11,529 nt of DNA from Nitrososphaerota archaeon (GCA_022565935.1 JADFJY010000033.1:1-11529); one strand, 5' to 3'; counted from the first letter of the stretch, positions 1-6,735 are shown. Notes: generated by a model not told the origin, from the letters alone. Translations and numbers: made by a program.

Positions 1-158
1 ATGACTACATTTTTCCTGAATCAGGTGCTCATCTATATGAGCGAGATTTGACCGATGTTGAAAAACACATTCTTGATACAGGCCACTTTGCCCTTGAAAA
101 TGACCTTGATTTCATAGCTGAAAAAATTTCTAGCTTTTTGAATTCAAGATTGCAATGA
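1..158 (+). CDS. alpha/beta hydrolase, C-terminal end (5' truncated by window edge)
   Basis: An open frame enters from the left edge (first whole codon at 3) and ends with TGA at 156-158, giving 51 residues. The readable part contains FPESGAHLYERDL followed by LDTGHFALE, then a helical tail. The DTGHFALE block is the usual catalytic-histidine segment of alpha/beta hydrolases of the epoxide hydrolase/haloalkane dehalogenase-like group; the His is the third member of the triad. The nucleophile and oxyanion regions lie outside the window, so substrate class cannot be told. It is followed on the same strand, 127 bp later, by a DUF1348 gene. Family is fairly sure; exact enzyme is unknown. Confidence 0.75.
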   Translation, partial: DYIFPESGAHLYERDLTDVEKHILDTGHFALENDLDFIAEKISSFLNSRLQ

Positions 159-254
159 TTACCTATAGTGACCTCTTCAAATGAATGAAAAATTGTTATT
201 CAATAATTACAAATTTCCTAATCTATTAATTGCTGGATTTCTAGCTACTCTTGT

Positions 255-262
255 CTTTAATG
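255..262 (+). promoter_or_regulatory. TATA-like box for the DUF1348 gene
   Basis: CTTTAATG lies 24-31 nt upstream of the ATG at 286, the distance expected for a leaderless archaeal transcript. Similar CTTTAAT/TTTAA-type boxes occur upstream of other genes in this window. Confidence 0.4.
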
Positions 263-285
263 ATAAAGTCTAATAAATGATATAG

Positions 286-699
286 ATGCAACCAATCAAA
301 CCACCATTTACAGATGAAACTGCTATCACTAAAGTCAAAATGGCTGAAAATCTTTGGAATACATGTGATCCTGAAAAAGTTGTACTAGCTTACACTGAAG
401 ACTCAGAATGGCGAGACAGAACTGAATTCTTCAAAGGTAGAAAAGCAATCATAGAATTTTTGAAACAAAAATGGTCAAGAGAAAAAGATTACCGTCTTAT
501 GAAAGAACTATGGTCATATACGGAAAATCACATATCTGTACGATTTGAATACGAATGGAGACATGATGAAACTGGACAATGGTATCGTACACATGGCAAT
601 GAACTCTGGGAATTTAATGATGATGGATTAATGACAAGAAGAGACATGAGTGCAAATGACATATCTATACTTGAAAATGATAGAAGGATAAGAATTTAG
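286..699 (+). CDS. NTF2-like DUF1348 family protein
   Basis: The 137-residue product matches the DUF1348 pattern over its whole length: PPFTDETAITKV near the N-terminus, WNTCDPEKVVLAYTEDSEWRDR at about 24-45, GRKAIIEFLKQKW at 51-63, then the WYRTHGNELWEF strand at 99-110 and a basic C-terminus. These are single-domain cone-shaped folds (NTF2/SnoaL superfamily) with a hydrophobic pocket. No catalytic activity is established for DUF1348, and none can be read here. Length is close to the usual 140-160. There is no signal peptide or membrane segment, so it is cytosolic. The ATG is preceded by a TATA-like box at 255-262, suggesting its own leaderless promoter rather than readthrough from the upstream hydrolase. 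The family is very common in bacteria, so acquisition by transfer is possible but unproven. Confidence 0.9.
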   Translation: MQPIKPPFTDETAITKVKMAENLWNTCDPEKVVLAYTEDSEWRDRTEFFKGRKAIIEFLKQKWSREKDYRLMKELWSYTENHISVRFEYEWRHDETGQWYRTHGNELWEFNDDGLMTRRDMSANDISILENDRRIRI

Positions 700-806
700 A
701 ATCACAAATTATCCCCAAGAAAGGTGGCCGAATCCACGTGGAGATGAACTCCAAACAAAAATATTTTTACAATCATTCAAAATTATTGGAAATAATCTAT
801 ACAGGA
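700..806. other. gene-free stretch with nested GC-rich palindromes
   Basis: Between the DUF1348 stop and the small leftward ORF at 807-899 there is no convincing gene. Positions 723-752 are GC-rich for this window and hold a perfect 10-bp palindrome TCCACGTGGA (733-742) plus two short alternative stems, GTGG/CCAC (724-727 with 734-737) and GGAG/CTCC (740-743 with 749-752). The location, 25-50 bp after the stop, would fit a transcription end region, but no T-run follows directly. Confidence 0.35.
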
Positions 807-899
807 TTATGCAGATATTTGCTTCATCTTCTGTAAAATTTCATTTGTCATGTTTAACAAATTAGGCATGCTAAAATCCGTCTCAAATTGGTTAGCCAT
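807..899 (-). CDS. possible 30-residue protein, unknown function
   Basis: An ATG at 899 opens a 30-codon frame ending TAA at 807-809. The product begins MANQFETDFSMPNLLN and ends ILQKMKQISA, a soluble-looking amphipathic sequence with balanced composition, unlike a random AT-rich translation. A TATA-like element (TATCTATAG, 918-926) sits 19-27 nt upstream of the ATG, as for a leaderless gene. It lies 35 bp beyond the end of the open frame that continues the 135-residue membrane protein. I do not recognise a family. It could be a genuine small protein, the truncated N-terminus of a longer lost gene, or chance. Confidence 0.4.
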   Translation of the reverse strand: MANQFETDFSMPNLLNMTNEILQKMKQISA

Positions 900-917
900 G
901 ATAATAATTATGATGTG

Positions 918-926
918 CTATAGATA
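918..926 (-). promoter_or_regulatory. TATA-like box for the 30-residue ORF
   Basis: Reading leftwards, TATCTATAG lies 19-27 nt before the ATG at 899. Spacing fits a leaderless archaeal promoter; no other gene would use it. Confidence 0.35.
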
Positions 927-934
927 ACCATTTG

Positions 935-1102
935 TCAACTTGAAAAGCTACACTTTTTGTTTTTGACCAACCTGATGAGTATACTGTAGCCTGTTTCTCC
1001 TGGTCCTATCTTGTTGAATATTCTCCTCAAGCTGTACATTCTAACCAAGCTGATTGCAGTGAATATGATTGCGAGCTGTAGGTATATGATTGAGTGTACG
1101 AT
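935..1102 (-). other. in-frame continuation of the 135-residue membrane protein beyond a TAG stop: transmembrane helix plus basic tail
   Basis: Directly after the TAG at 1103-1105 that ends the 135-residue ORF, the same frame stays open for 55 codons and ends TGA at 935-937. It encodes a hydrophobic helix (IIYLQLAIIFTAISLV) followed at once by a basic stretch (RMYSLRRIFNK), then KIGPGETGYSIL and a Lys-rich end. This is what a stop-transfer helix with a positive-inside flank looks like. It would give the upstream protein a second membrane anchor with its ectodomain between two helices. No good start codon precedes the helix (the only ATG, at 1039, lies after it), so it is unlikely to be a separate gene. 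Either the gene carries a nonsense mutation or sequencing error, or the frame is read through, or it is chance. Confidence 0.5.
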
Positions 1103-1510
1103 CTATGGTCTAGAATAGATTACTCGAGGAACAGGTTCATCAAGTGAATGAATCTCAGTTTTTAGTTGAATGCGACCAAATTCTTTATGATCAATTTCCA
1201 ACACTACTGGATGGATTGGCCAACCATATTTTGGTAGATTTGGAAATGGAACAATTTCAATAAACTCTGAAGTAGAAAACGATTTTTGAAAAGATTCTTC
1301 CATTCCAAGGATTTCCATGACAACAGAATTTGTTTTACCAGATTTGTCAAAATAAGAAATCTCAACATATCCTGAATCATAGTACACTGCCTCTATCTGA
1401 AATGTTTGGCGAAGAAGGTCTTTGTCATCTGTTCCACCACCTGCAAGAAAGACTAGTGCAAAAATAGTAATTATTCCAAGAGAAATTATAGATAAAAATT
1501 TTCTAGCCAT
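1103..1510 (-). CDS. membrane-anchored hypothetical protein, possibly truncated by an in-frame TAG
   Basis: The 135-residue product starts MARK followed by a hydrophobic stretch (about residues 5-24), ending in AGGGTDDKD, so it reads as a signal peptide or N-terminal membrane anchor. The rest (about 30-135) is mixed beta-type sequence with hydrophobic alternation, likely an extracytoplasmic domain of unknown family. The start ATG (1508-1510) overlaps the end of the aminopeptidase gene by 8 nt, so the two are very probably co-transcribed and translationally coupled. The stop TAG at 1103-1105 is followed in the same frame by a second membrane helix and a basic tail (935-1102), which suggests the native protein may be about 191 residues with two helices. 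I do not recognise the family. Confidence 0.75.
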   Translation of the reverse strand: MARKFLSIISLGIITIFALVFLAGGGTDDKDLLRQTFQIEAVYYDSGYVEISYFDKSGKTNSVVMEILGMEESFQKSFSTSEFIEIVPFPNLPKYGWPIHPVVLEIDHKEFGRIQLKTEIHSLDEPVPRVIYSRP

Positions 1511-4007
1511 ATTGATTTTTAAATTCTTTTTTCATATGTCTTAAGAATTTAGAGTGGATTCGAATTCTTTCTAGTGTTTGAGCTTGTATTCTTTCTGTTC
1601 CAGGTGTAGGGTTAGACTTGAAGAATTGTATAATTTCTTTTTCCATAGAGTCATCAGCAATTAATGAAATACTTGCTACAATTCTATTGAATAATGGATT
1701 GCCACTACCTACTTTTTTGCGTAGCTTACTCCAATTTTTCTTTAGCCATGACCACAAAATCTTTTTCCCATATGGGTTGGCAGCTATTCTCATAATAGGT
1801 AATTGCATGTTTTGAGAACGAACTTCAGATGTTAAAGAGAATTGTAATGTCTTGATCAAAAGTTTTTCATCACGAAAACTGCACATTGCACCTAAGAATC
1901 TCAGTTTTTCTTCCATGGTATTTGCTTTTTTGTATAGTGAAACAAGTTGAGAATATGTTTTTTTATTTCCATTCCATGCAACCAATGAAAATACAGGTTC
2001 TCGAATGTCTGGATGCAGAGTTTCAGGTTTTCTCAAAAATGCTTTGAATCTTAATTCTGCTTTCTCGATTATTGATTCATCTCCATGTTTTCCTAATGCA
2101 AAGATTGCAGACCCTCTCAAAAATGCATCAGTATGTTTATCTGATTTTTGTGGCTCCCATCCAAGATTAGATAAAATTTTTCTGAAATAATTAATTGTAT
2201 ATTCTCTAATCTCATCTGCAAAATCTTCAAAAAATGTTAGTGATGACAAAAAGTTGAGATTGTTTGCTACATTGGCTTGTGGAAGATATGAATCTTCATC
2301 AAAATATGCGTCAGAAAAATCAAGATAGTTTAGAACATCTTCTTTTCCTGCAACACAGAATGCAAACAAGTCATTTTGAATTGCCCATCTATCTACATGT
2401 GGAATTTGTTTTTGATCTACTAACATCTTTAGATCAAGTAAAATTCCATCATCATACTTTACACGATAAAATCCTGTTCGATTAATGTTTGCAACAAACC
2501 CTGAACCTTTTGGAGATTTTACAGTAAGAGATTTTTTTGTAAGTAGTATGGTTTTAGTTTCTTTTCCTAGTCCATATGTAATTGGTATATGCCATAATCC
2601 CTTCCGAGTTTTCTTTGTTGGTTCCATAAGAAATCGGCTCTGCTTTAGAGTTAAGGTATTATTATTCTGGAAAATATCTACTTGTGGAAATCCAGGCTGT
2701 TTTAGCCATGAATTTACCATGACACTTACTGGCATTTTTGATGCTTTGCCAATAGCATCCCACAAATCTTGTCCAGTTGCATTATCATATTTGAAAGATG
2801 ACAGATATTTTTTGAGTCCTGCTCTAAAGTTAGTTTCACCAACATAATTTTCAAGCATGCGCAAGACACAGCCACCTTTATCATACGATATGGCATCAAA
2901 AATTTCTCTTATTTCTGCAGGAGAATTTACTTTAACATCAATTGGATGTGTTGTCTTTAGTGAATCTAATCCCATTGCAACATTCATTGCATCTTCAATG
3001 AACTGATCCCAAAGATTCCATTCAGGATAGAATTTATCTACAAACTTTGTTGCCATAAAAGTTGCAAAACTTTCATTCAGCCACAAATCATTCCACCATT
3101 TCATTGTAACTAGATTTCCAAACCACATATGTGCAATTTCATGGGATATTACTTCAGCAATGTATTGTTTTGTCTTTGTGGATGATGTTTTAGGATCGTA
3201 AAGTAGAATTGTTTCTCTGAAAGTAATTGCACCCCAGTTCTCCATGGCACCTGCTGCAAAGTCAGGAATTGCAATCAAGTCAAGTTTAGGTAATGGATAT
3301 TTTATTCCAAAATATTTTTCATAAGATGTTAAAAGTTTTTTTCCTAATTCTAATGAGAATTTTCCTTTAGATTTATTTCCTTTTGTAGTAATTACTCTAA
3401 TCTGTATTTTACCTGCCTTTCCAGTTAGATATTCAAATTCTCCAACACCAAGATAAATCAAATATGTAGATACAACAGGAGTTTTATCAAATTTGTAAAG
3501 TGTTTTGTTTTTTATTTTCTTTTTTGACTTGACTGGCATATTTGAGATAGCAGTAAATTTGTTATCTGCAATTATTGAAATTTCAAATGTTGCCTTTGCC
3601 TCAGGTTCATCCCAACATGGAAATGCACGTCTGGCATCTGCTGCCTCAAACTGTGTTGTAGCAAGATACTTTGTTTTGCCACCTTGTTTGTATTGACTGC
3701 GATAAAATCCTAACAGTTTATCATTTAAGATTCCTTGAAATTCCAAGTGAATTGTTGCTTTGCCTTTGATTTTTGTTGCCAGTTTGATTTGTAATTCTTC
3801 TTTTTTCTCATTTGTTTTTGGAATAGATTTGATGAGTTTTCCTGAGGATTTAACTTGGCATGATTTTATTTTTAGTTCAGCACAATGCATTGTAATGGTA
3901 CTTGTAGGCTTTTTGCAGTATATTGAAATAGATTCAGTTCCATTAAATGTGAATCTTTTAAGATCAGGCTCAAAGGTTAATTCATAATTTATCGGAGAAA
4001 CTTCCAC
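1503..4007 (-). CDS. M1 family zinc aminopeptidase (tricorn-interacting factor F2/F3-like)
   Basis: The 834-residue protein removes N-terminal amino acids from peptides, probably downstream of the proteasome in the cytosol; there is no signal peptide. Visible features are an N-terminal beta domain (about 1-190), the GAMEN substrate-anchoring motif at 253-257, the zinc site HEIAH (289-293) with the third ligand Glu312 in NES, 18 residues further on, and the transition-state Tyr375 in ISYDKGG. A helical ERAP1-like C-terminal domain follows from about 500 to the end. All catalytic residues are present and length is normal for the family. The start is a GTG at 4005-4007; the frame is closed by a TAG nine nonsense-free codons or so upstream and no ATG fits. 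A TATA-like box at 4029-4038 is correctly spaced for a leaderless GTG start. Its end overlaps the small membrane protein gene by 8 nt. Exact peptide preference is unknown. Confidence 0.95.
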   Translation of the reverse strand: MEVSPINYELTFEPDLKRFTFNGTESISIYCKKPTSTITMHCAELKIKSCQVKSSGKLIKSIPKTNEKKEELQIKLATKIKGKATIHLEFQGILNDKLLGFYRSQYKQGGKTKYLATTQFEAADARRAFPCWDEPEAKATFEISIIADNKFTAISNMPVKSKKKIKNKTLYKFDKTPVVSTYLIYLGVGEFEYLTGKAGKIQIRVITTKGNKSKGKFSLELGKKLLTSYEKYFGIKYPLPKLDLIAIPDFAAGAMENWGAITFRETILLYDPKTSSTKTKQYIAEVISHEIAHMWFGNLVTMKWWNDLWLNESFATFMATKFVDKFYPEWNLWDQFIEDAMNVAMGLDSLKTTHPIDVKVNSPAEIREIFDAISYDKGGCVLRMLENYVGETNFRAGLKKYLSSFKYDNATGQDLWDAIGKASKMPVSVMVNSWLKQPGFPQVDIFQNNNTLTLKQSRFLMEPTKKTRKGLWHIPITYGLGKETKTILLTKKSLTVKSPKGSGFVANINRTGFYRVKYDDGILLDLKMLVDQKQIPHVDRWAIQNDLFAFCVAGKEDVLNYLDFSDAYFDEDSYLPQANVANNLNFLSSLTFFEDFADEIREYTINYFRKILSNLGWEPQKSDKHTDAFLRGSAIFALGKHGDESIIEKAELRFKAFLRKPETLHPDIREPVFSLVAWNGNKKTYSQLVSLYKKANTMEEKLRFLGAMCSFRDEKLLIKTLQFSLTSEVRSQNMQLPIMRIAANPYGKKILWSWLKKNWSKLRKKVGSGNPLFNRIVASISLIADDSMEKEIIQFFKSNPTPGTERIQAQTLERIRIHSKFLRHMKKEFKNQYG

Positions 4008-4028
4008 GTCAGAGATACTTTGGTTACG

Positions 4029-4038
4029 CTTTAAGTAG
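4029..4038 (-). promoter_or_regulatory. TATA-like box for the M1 aminopeptidase
   Basis: CTACTTAAAG (leftward strand) lies 22-31 nt before the GTG at 4007. Together with the rightward box at 4096-4107 it makes the 118-bp intergenic stretch a divergent promoter pair. Confidence 0.45.
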
Positions 4039-4095
4039 ATTTTCTATTCTTGGAAATTACAAATTGTTGTCACATATTGAAAAAACCAAATAAAG

Positions 4096-4107
4096 TTTTA
4101 AAATATA
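4096..4107 (+). promoter_or_regulatory. TATA box for the methylmalonyl-CoA mutase small subunit
   Basis: TTTTAAAATATA, the strongest TATA box in the window, lies 19-30 nt upstream of the ATG at 4126. Spacing predicts a leaderless or nearly leaderless transcript. Confidence 0.55.
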
Positions 4108-4125
4108 CAATATTCAATTATAATT

Positions 4126-4548
4126 ATGAAGCAAAAAACTGCATCAAGAAGTATCAAAATTTTAGTTGCAAAATTAGGCCTTGATGGTCATGATAGAGGT
4201 GCACTAGTACTTTGTAGAGCATTTAGAGATGCAGGGATGGAAGTAATTTATTCTGGACTTTTTGCAACTCCAGAAAGAATCGCACAAATTGCAGAGGATG
4301 AAGATGTTGATGCAGTTGCAATGAGTTTGCTTAATGGTGCACATGGAACACTTTTCCCTAGAGTAGTAAAAGCGATAAAAAAGAAAGGAATCAACGACGT
4401 TCTTGTTGTTGGTGGAGGAGTAATTCCAGATGTAGACCATAAAGATTTGATTAAATCAGGAGTGAATCATGTGTTTGGTCCAGGTACACCACTTCCAACA
4501 ATCATTGATCATATCACCACTGGTGTTTCTAAATTAAGAAAAATATAA
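4126..4548 (+). CDS. methylmalonyl-CoA mutase, B12-binding small subunit
   Basis: This 140-residue protein is a stand-alone cobalamin-binding domain. It shows the DxHxxG motif (D20-G-H22-D-R-G25, whose His coordinates cobalt), the SLLNGAH block (67-73) and the glycine-rich GGGV turn (96-99) that cradle the nucleotide tail. It pairs with a separate catalytic large subunit (not in this window) to interconvert (R)-methylmalonyl-CoA and succinyl-CoA. In ammonia-oxidising archaea this step belongs to the 3-hydroxypropionate/4-hydroxybutyrate CO2-fixation cycle; that role is from knowledge of the lineage, not from the window. It is divergent from the aminopeptidase gene, has its own strong TATA box, and its stop is only 7 bp from the convergent ilvC stop. 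A B12-binding domain from another mutase (for example isobutyryl-CoA mutase) is a less likely alternative. Confidence 0.93.
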   Translation: MKQKTASRSIKILVAKLGLDGHDRGALVLCRAFRDAGMEVIYSGLFATPERIAQIAEDEDVDAVAMSLLNGAHGTLFPRVVKAIKKKGINDVLVVGGGVIPDVDHKDLIKSGVNHVFGPGTPLPTIIDHITTGVSKLRKI

Positions 4549-4555
4549 GAAAAGA

Positions 4556-5554
4556 TTATTCTGTGGAATCAGGCCACATCATTTTACGCATTTCTTTACC
4601 AACTTTTTCAATTTGGTGTTCATCATTTTGTTTCATGTATTTATCAAATGCATCTTTGCCGTTTTTCTGATATTCAGAAATCCACTCCTTGTTGAATGTA
4701 CCATCTTGAATCGTGGTAAGAATTTTTTTCATTTTCTCTTTATTTGATGCATCCATTACCATGGGTCCACGAGTTAAACCACCATATCTTGCAGTTTCAC
4801 TAACACGTCTCCACATTCCATTAATTCCATATCTCTGAATCAGATCTACAATGAGTTTGAGTTCATGTAAAACTTCAAAGTATGCAATTTCTGGTTGATA
4901 TCCTGCTTCAACTAGAGTTTCAAATGCATTAGTTACCATAGAAGCTGCACCACCACAAAGATCTGCTTGTTCACCAAACCAATCAGTTTCTACTTCTTCT
5001 TTGAAAGTAGTTTTAATTAATCCAGCTCTTGCGCTTCCTATAGCTTTTGCCATTCCTAATGTTCTATCCCAGGCTTTTCCTGTAAAATCCTGTTCAACTG
5101 CAACAATTGAAGGGGTTCCAAAATTCTCAAGATATGTTTCTCTAACTTTGGAGCCAGGTCCTTTTGGTGCAACCATGATAACATCAACATTATTTGGTGC
5201 TACAATCCATTTCCAATAAATTGCAGCTGCATGAGAAAATGACAATGCTTTTCCTTCAGAAAGATTTGGTTCAATTTCATCTTTGTACACTTTAGCTTGA
5301 ATCATATCTGGAATCAATACATGAATAATGTCGCCTTGCTTTGTTGCATCAGCTATTGACATTACTTTATGACCATCAGATTCAGCCTTTTTCCAGCTGT
5401 TACCGCCTTCCTTAAGACCAATTATCACATTTAGACCAGAGTCTTTCATGTTGTTTGCTTGTGCATTTCCTTGTATTCCATAACCAAGTATTGCTATAGT
5501 TTGGTCTTTCATTGGGTCAAGTGAAATATCTGCATCTTTCCATATTTTAGCCAT
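4556..5554 (-). CDS. ilvC: ketol-acid reductoisomerase (class I)
   Basis: The 332-residue enzyme converts acetolactate or acetohydroxybutyrate to the dihydroxy acids of valine/isoleucine biosynthesis, using NAD(P)H and Mg2+. The N-terminal Rossmann domain has GYGIQG at 24-29, the conserved His108 lies in FSHAAAIYWKWI, and PKGPGSKVR spans 130-138. The C-terminal knotted domain carries the metal ligands D191 and E195 (in TDWFGEQ), E227 and E231, and Ser252 in SETARYGG. Length is typical for class I. The loop after His108 is AAAIYW where most class I enzymes have a GFNI-type sequence. It starts at ATG 5554, with a TATA-like box at 5575-5584 and a GGAG at 5561-5564 before the start. It follows a zinc-ribbon gene by 38 bp on the same strand, so some transcription may also arrive from upstream. 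Other ilv genes are not adjacent here. Confidence 0.97.
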   Translation of the reverse strand: MAKIWKDADISLDPMKDQTIAILGYGIQGNAQANNMKDSGLNVIIGLKEGGNSWKKAESDGHKVMSIADATKQGDIIHVLIPDMIQAKVYKDEIEPNLSEGKALSFSHAAAIYWKWIVAPNNVDVIMVAPKGPGSKVRETYLENFGTPSIVAVEQDFTGKAWDRTLGMAKAIGSARAGLIKTTFKEEVETDWFGEQADLCGGAASMVTNAFETLVEAGYQPEIAYFEVLHELKLIVDLIQRYGINGMWRRVSETARYGGLTRGPMVMDASNKEKMKKILTTIQDGTFNKEWISEYQKNGKDAFDKYMKQNDEHQIEKVGKEMRKMMWPDSTE

Positions 5555-5574
5555 ACTAGAACTCCAAATATTGC

Positions 5575-5584
5575 AAATATTAAC
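5575..5584 (-). promoter_or_regulatory. TATA-like box for ilvC
   Basis: GTTAATATTT lies 21-30 nt before the ATG at 5554, within the gap after the zinc-ribbon gene, so ilvC can have its own promoter. Confidence 0.4.
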
Positions 5585-5592
5585 TATGAAAT

Positions 5593-5712
5593 TTAGATTT
5601 CAATTATTTTATTACATGAACGACATTTTACACGTACCCCATTACCAGATAATCTAACAAATCGTTTTGAACCACATTTTGGGCAAATAGGACAAGCGCG
5701 TACTGGTTCCAT
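5593..5712 (-). CDS. 39-residue zinc-ribbon protein
   Basis: An ATG at 5712 opens a 39-codon frame ending TAA at 5593-5595. The product begins MEPVRACPICPKCGSKRF and later has VKCRSCNK. Cysteines at 7, 10, 13, 30 and 33 give a CxxC...CxxC zinc ribbon (C10/C13 with C30/C33) plus one spare Cys at 7. The spacing, basic residues between the knuckles and very small size resemble stand-alone zinc ribbons of the kind found in archaeal transcription and ribosome-associated proteins, but I cannot assign a specific role. It sits 23 bp after the SelB-like gene and 38 bp before ilvC on the same strand, so it is probably transcribed with them. The two closely set knuckles leave little doubt that it is coding. 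Confidence 0.85.
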   Translation of the reverse strand: MEPVRACPICPKCGSKRFVRLSGNGVRVKCRSCNKIIEI

Positions 5713-5735
5713 CAATGTTTAGTATAATTAGATCA

Positions 5736-6656
5736 TTATTTGATTTTACCACTACCTAAAATTCGAATAGTAGTAGATTCTGGTTTTAAAATCACAGCAA
5801 TTTGATCTTTTTTGCATACAATTGATTTTTCAAATGTTAGTTTTAGAGGAGAGATTGATGAGAATTTTGCAGCTTTGATTTGGAGTCCAATATTGACCAA
5901 ACAGCCTTGATTTTCTGCAATTTCACTTTTGTAGAAAGGATTCTTTTGAAAATCAAGTTCAATCTCAGTTTTTACATCTACTACTCCTTCTTCAGAAATC
6001 ACATCTCCACGTCCAATTTCTTCAGGTTTTACTCCTTTCACTGCAAGTCCTACTCTTGCAGGACAGATAGATTCTGTAACAGGATCATCATGCATTTGAA
6101 TTGACTTTATGAGAATATCAATTCCTGCAGGATAGAGTTTAAGATTATCATATTGTTTTACTTTTCCACAAGTCACTTTACCTAAAATTACAGTTCCAAC
6201 ACCTTTAACATCAAAGCAATGATCAATTACCATTTCAGATTGACCATCATTTGAAAGAGGAACAAGATTATCCATTTCTTCTTTAATTTTGTCTTGATCA
6301 ACTTTGACATATTTTTCAACTACGGTTCCTTTGATCATTGTATCTAACTTTGATTCGTCTACATCAAAGGTATGAGATAAAATTCCTTTCTCTTTCTTTA
6401 GTGAATCAAGTGCAATTATTTGTTCTCCAGTAAATTTATCTAATTTATCTACATAAAAAATTACATATTCTGCTAAATTAATTGCCTGAAACAATGGCTG
6501 GATTTTCTCAGGAAACCCACTTGGAGTAACCCATGTTTTGATTACATCAGATTCTTTTCTATCATAAAGAGTAAGATCAGTTTCAGTTCCTTTTTTTCCA
6601 AACTCAGACGCAATATCTTGTTTGCCTAAAACTACAAAGTTTACAGATTGTATCAA
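5736..6656 (-). CDS. SelB/EF-Tu-like translation factor homologue with degenerate GTPase domain (aSelBL-like)
   Basis: From the chosen TTG start the product has 306 residues beginning IQSVNFVVLGKQD. The N-terminal part keeps a G-domain outline (NFVVLG strand, TDLTLYDRK, NLAEYVIFYVDKLD) but no GxxxxGK[ST] P-loop, no DxPGH and no NKxD motif. The second half reads as the EF-Tu-type beta-barrel domains 2 and 3 (VKGVGTVILGKVTCGKVKQYDNLKLYP, then ESICPARVGLAVKGV and GRGDVI, ending VCKKDQIAVILKPESTTIRILGSGKI). This fits the archaeal SelB-like family reported in archaea without selenocysteine; function is unknown and may involve tRNA or ribosome binding without GTP hydrolysis. The frame could also start at TTG 6698 (320 residues). 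I prefer 6656 because it begins just before the first beta-strand and has a TATA-like box (6678-6686) at the leaderless distance. Confidence 0.85.
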   Translation of the reverse strand: MIQSVNFVVLGKQDIASEFGKKGTETDLTLYDRKESDVIKTWVTPSGFPEKIQPLFQAINLAEYVIFYVDKLDKFTGEQIIALDSLKKEKGILSHTFDVDESKLDTMIKGTVVEKYVKVDQDKIKEEMDNLVPLSNDGQSEMVIDHCFDVKGVGTVILGKVTCGKVKQYDNLKLYPAGIDILIKSIQMHDDPVTESICPARVGLAVKGVKPEEIGRGDVISEEGVVDVKTEIELDFQKNPFYKSEIAENQGCLVNIGLQIKAAKFSSISPLKLTFEKSIVCKKDQIAVILKPESTTIRILGSGKIK

Positions 6657-6677
6657 TAATTGTGAGTAAAAAATAGA

Positions 6678-6686
6678 CTTTATGAA
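6678..6686 (-). promoter_or_regulatory. TATA-like box for the SelB-like gene
   Basis: TTCATAAAG (leftward) lies 22-30 nt before the TTG at 6656. It supports that start over the TTG at 6698, inside whose coding sequence the box would fall. Confidence 0.35.
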
Positions 6687-6735
6687 GTTTTGAACCAATG
6701 AATTATAGTTTAGATTTTAAATGATATTTGAAGGT

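Noticed and set aside
181..273. 30-codon plus-strand ORF with a hydrophobic centre (MNEKLLFNNYKF...), between the hydrolase end and the DUF1348 gene
   Set aside because: The nearest TATA-like sequence (CTATAG at about 164-169) is too close to the ATG, the composition is what AT-rich DNA gives by chance, and its end overlaps the region needed for the DUF1348 promoter.
692..870. Open plus-strand frame after the DUF1348 stop (contains RWPNPRGDELQ)
   Set aside because: It is in a different frame from DUF1348, has no start codon, and partly overlaps the leftward 30-residue ORF. It looks somewhat protein-like but gives no family.
971..985. CTGATGA sequences here and at 6883-6889 considered as C boxes of C/D box guide RNAs
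   Set aside because: Neither has a matching D box (CTGA) at suitable distance with closing terminal stem; the first also lies inside the in-frame extension.
4204..4440. 78-codon cysteine-containing ORF antisense to the mutase subunit gene
   Set aside because: It is a shadow of the clearly coding B12-binding gene on the other strand; low-complexity composition and no domain.
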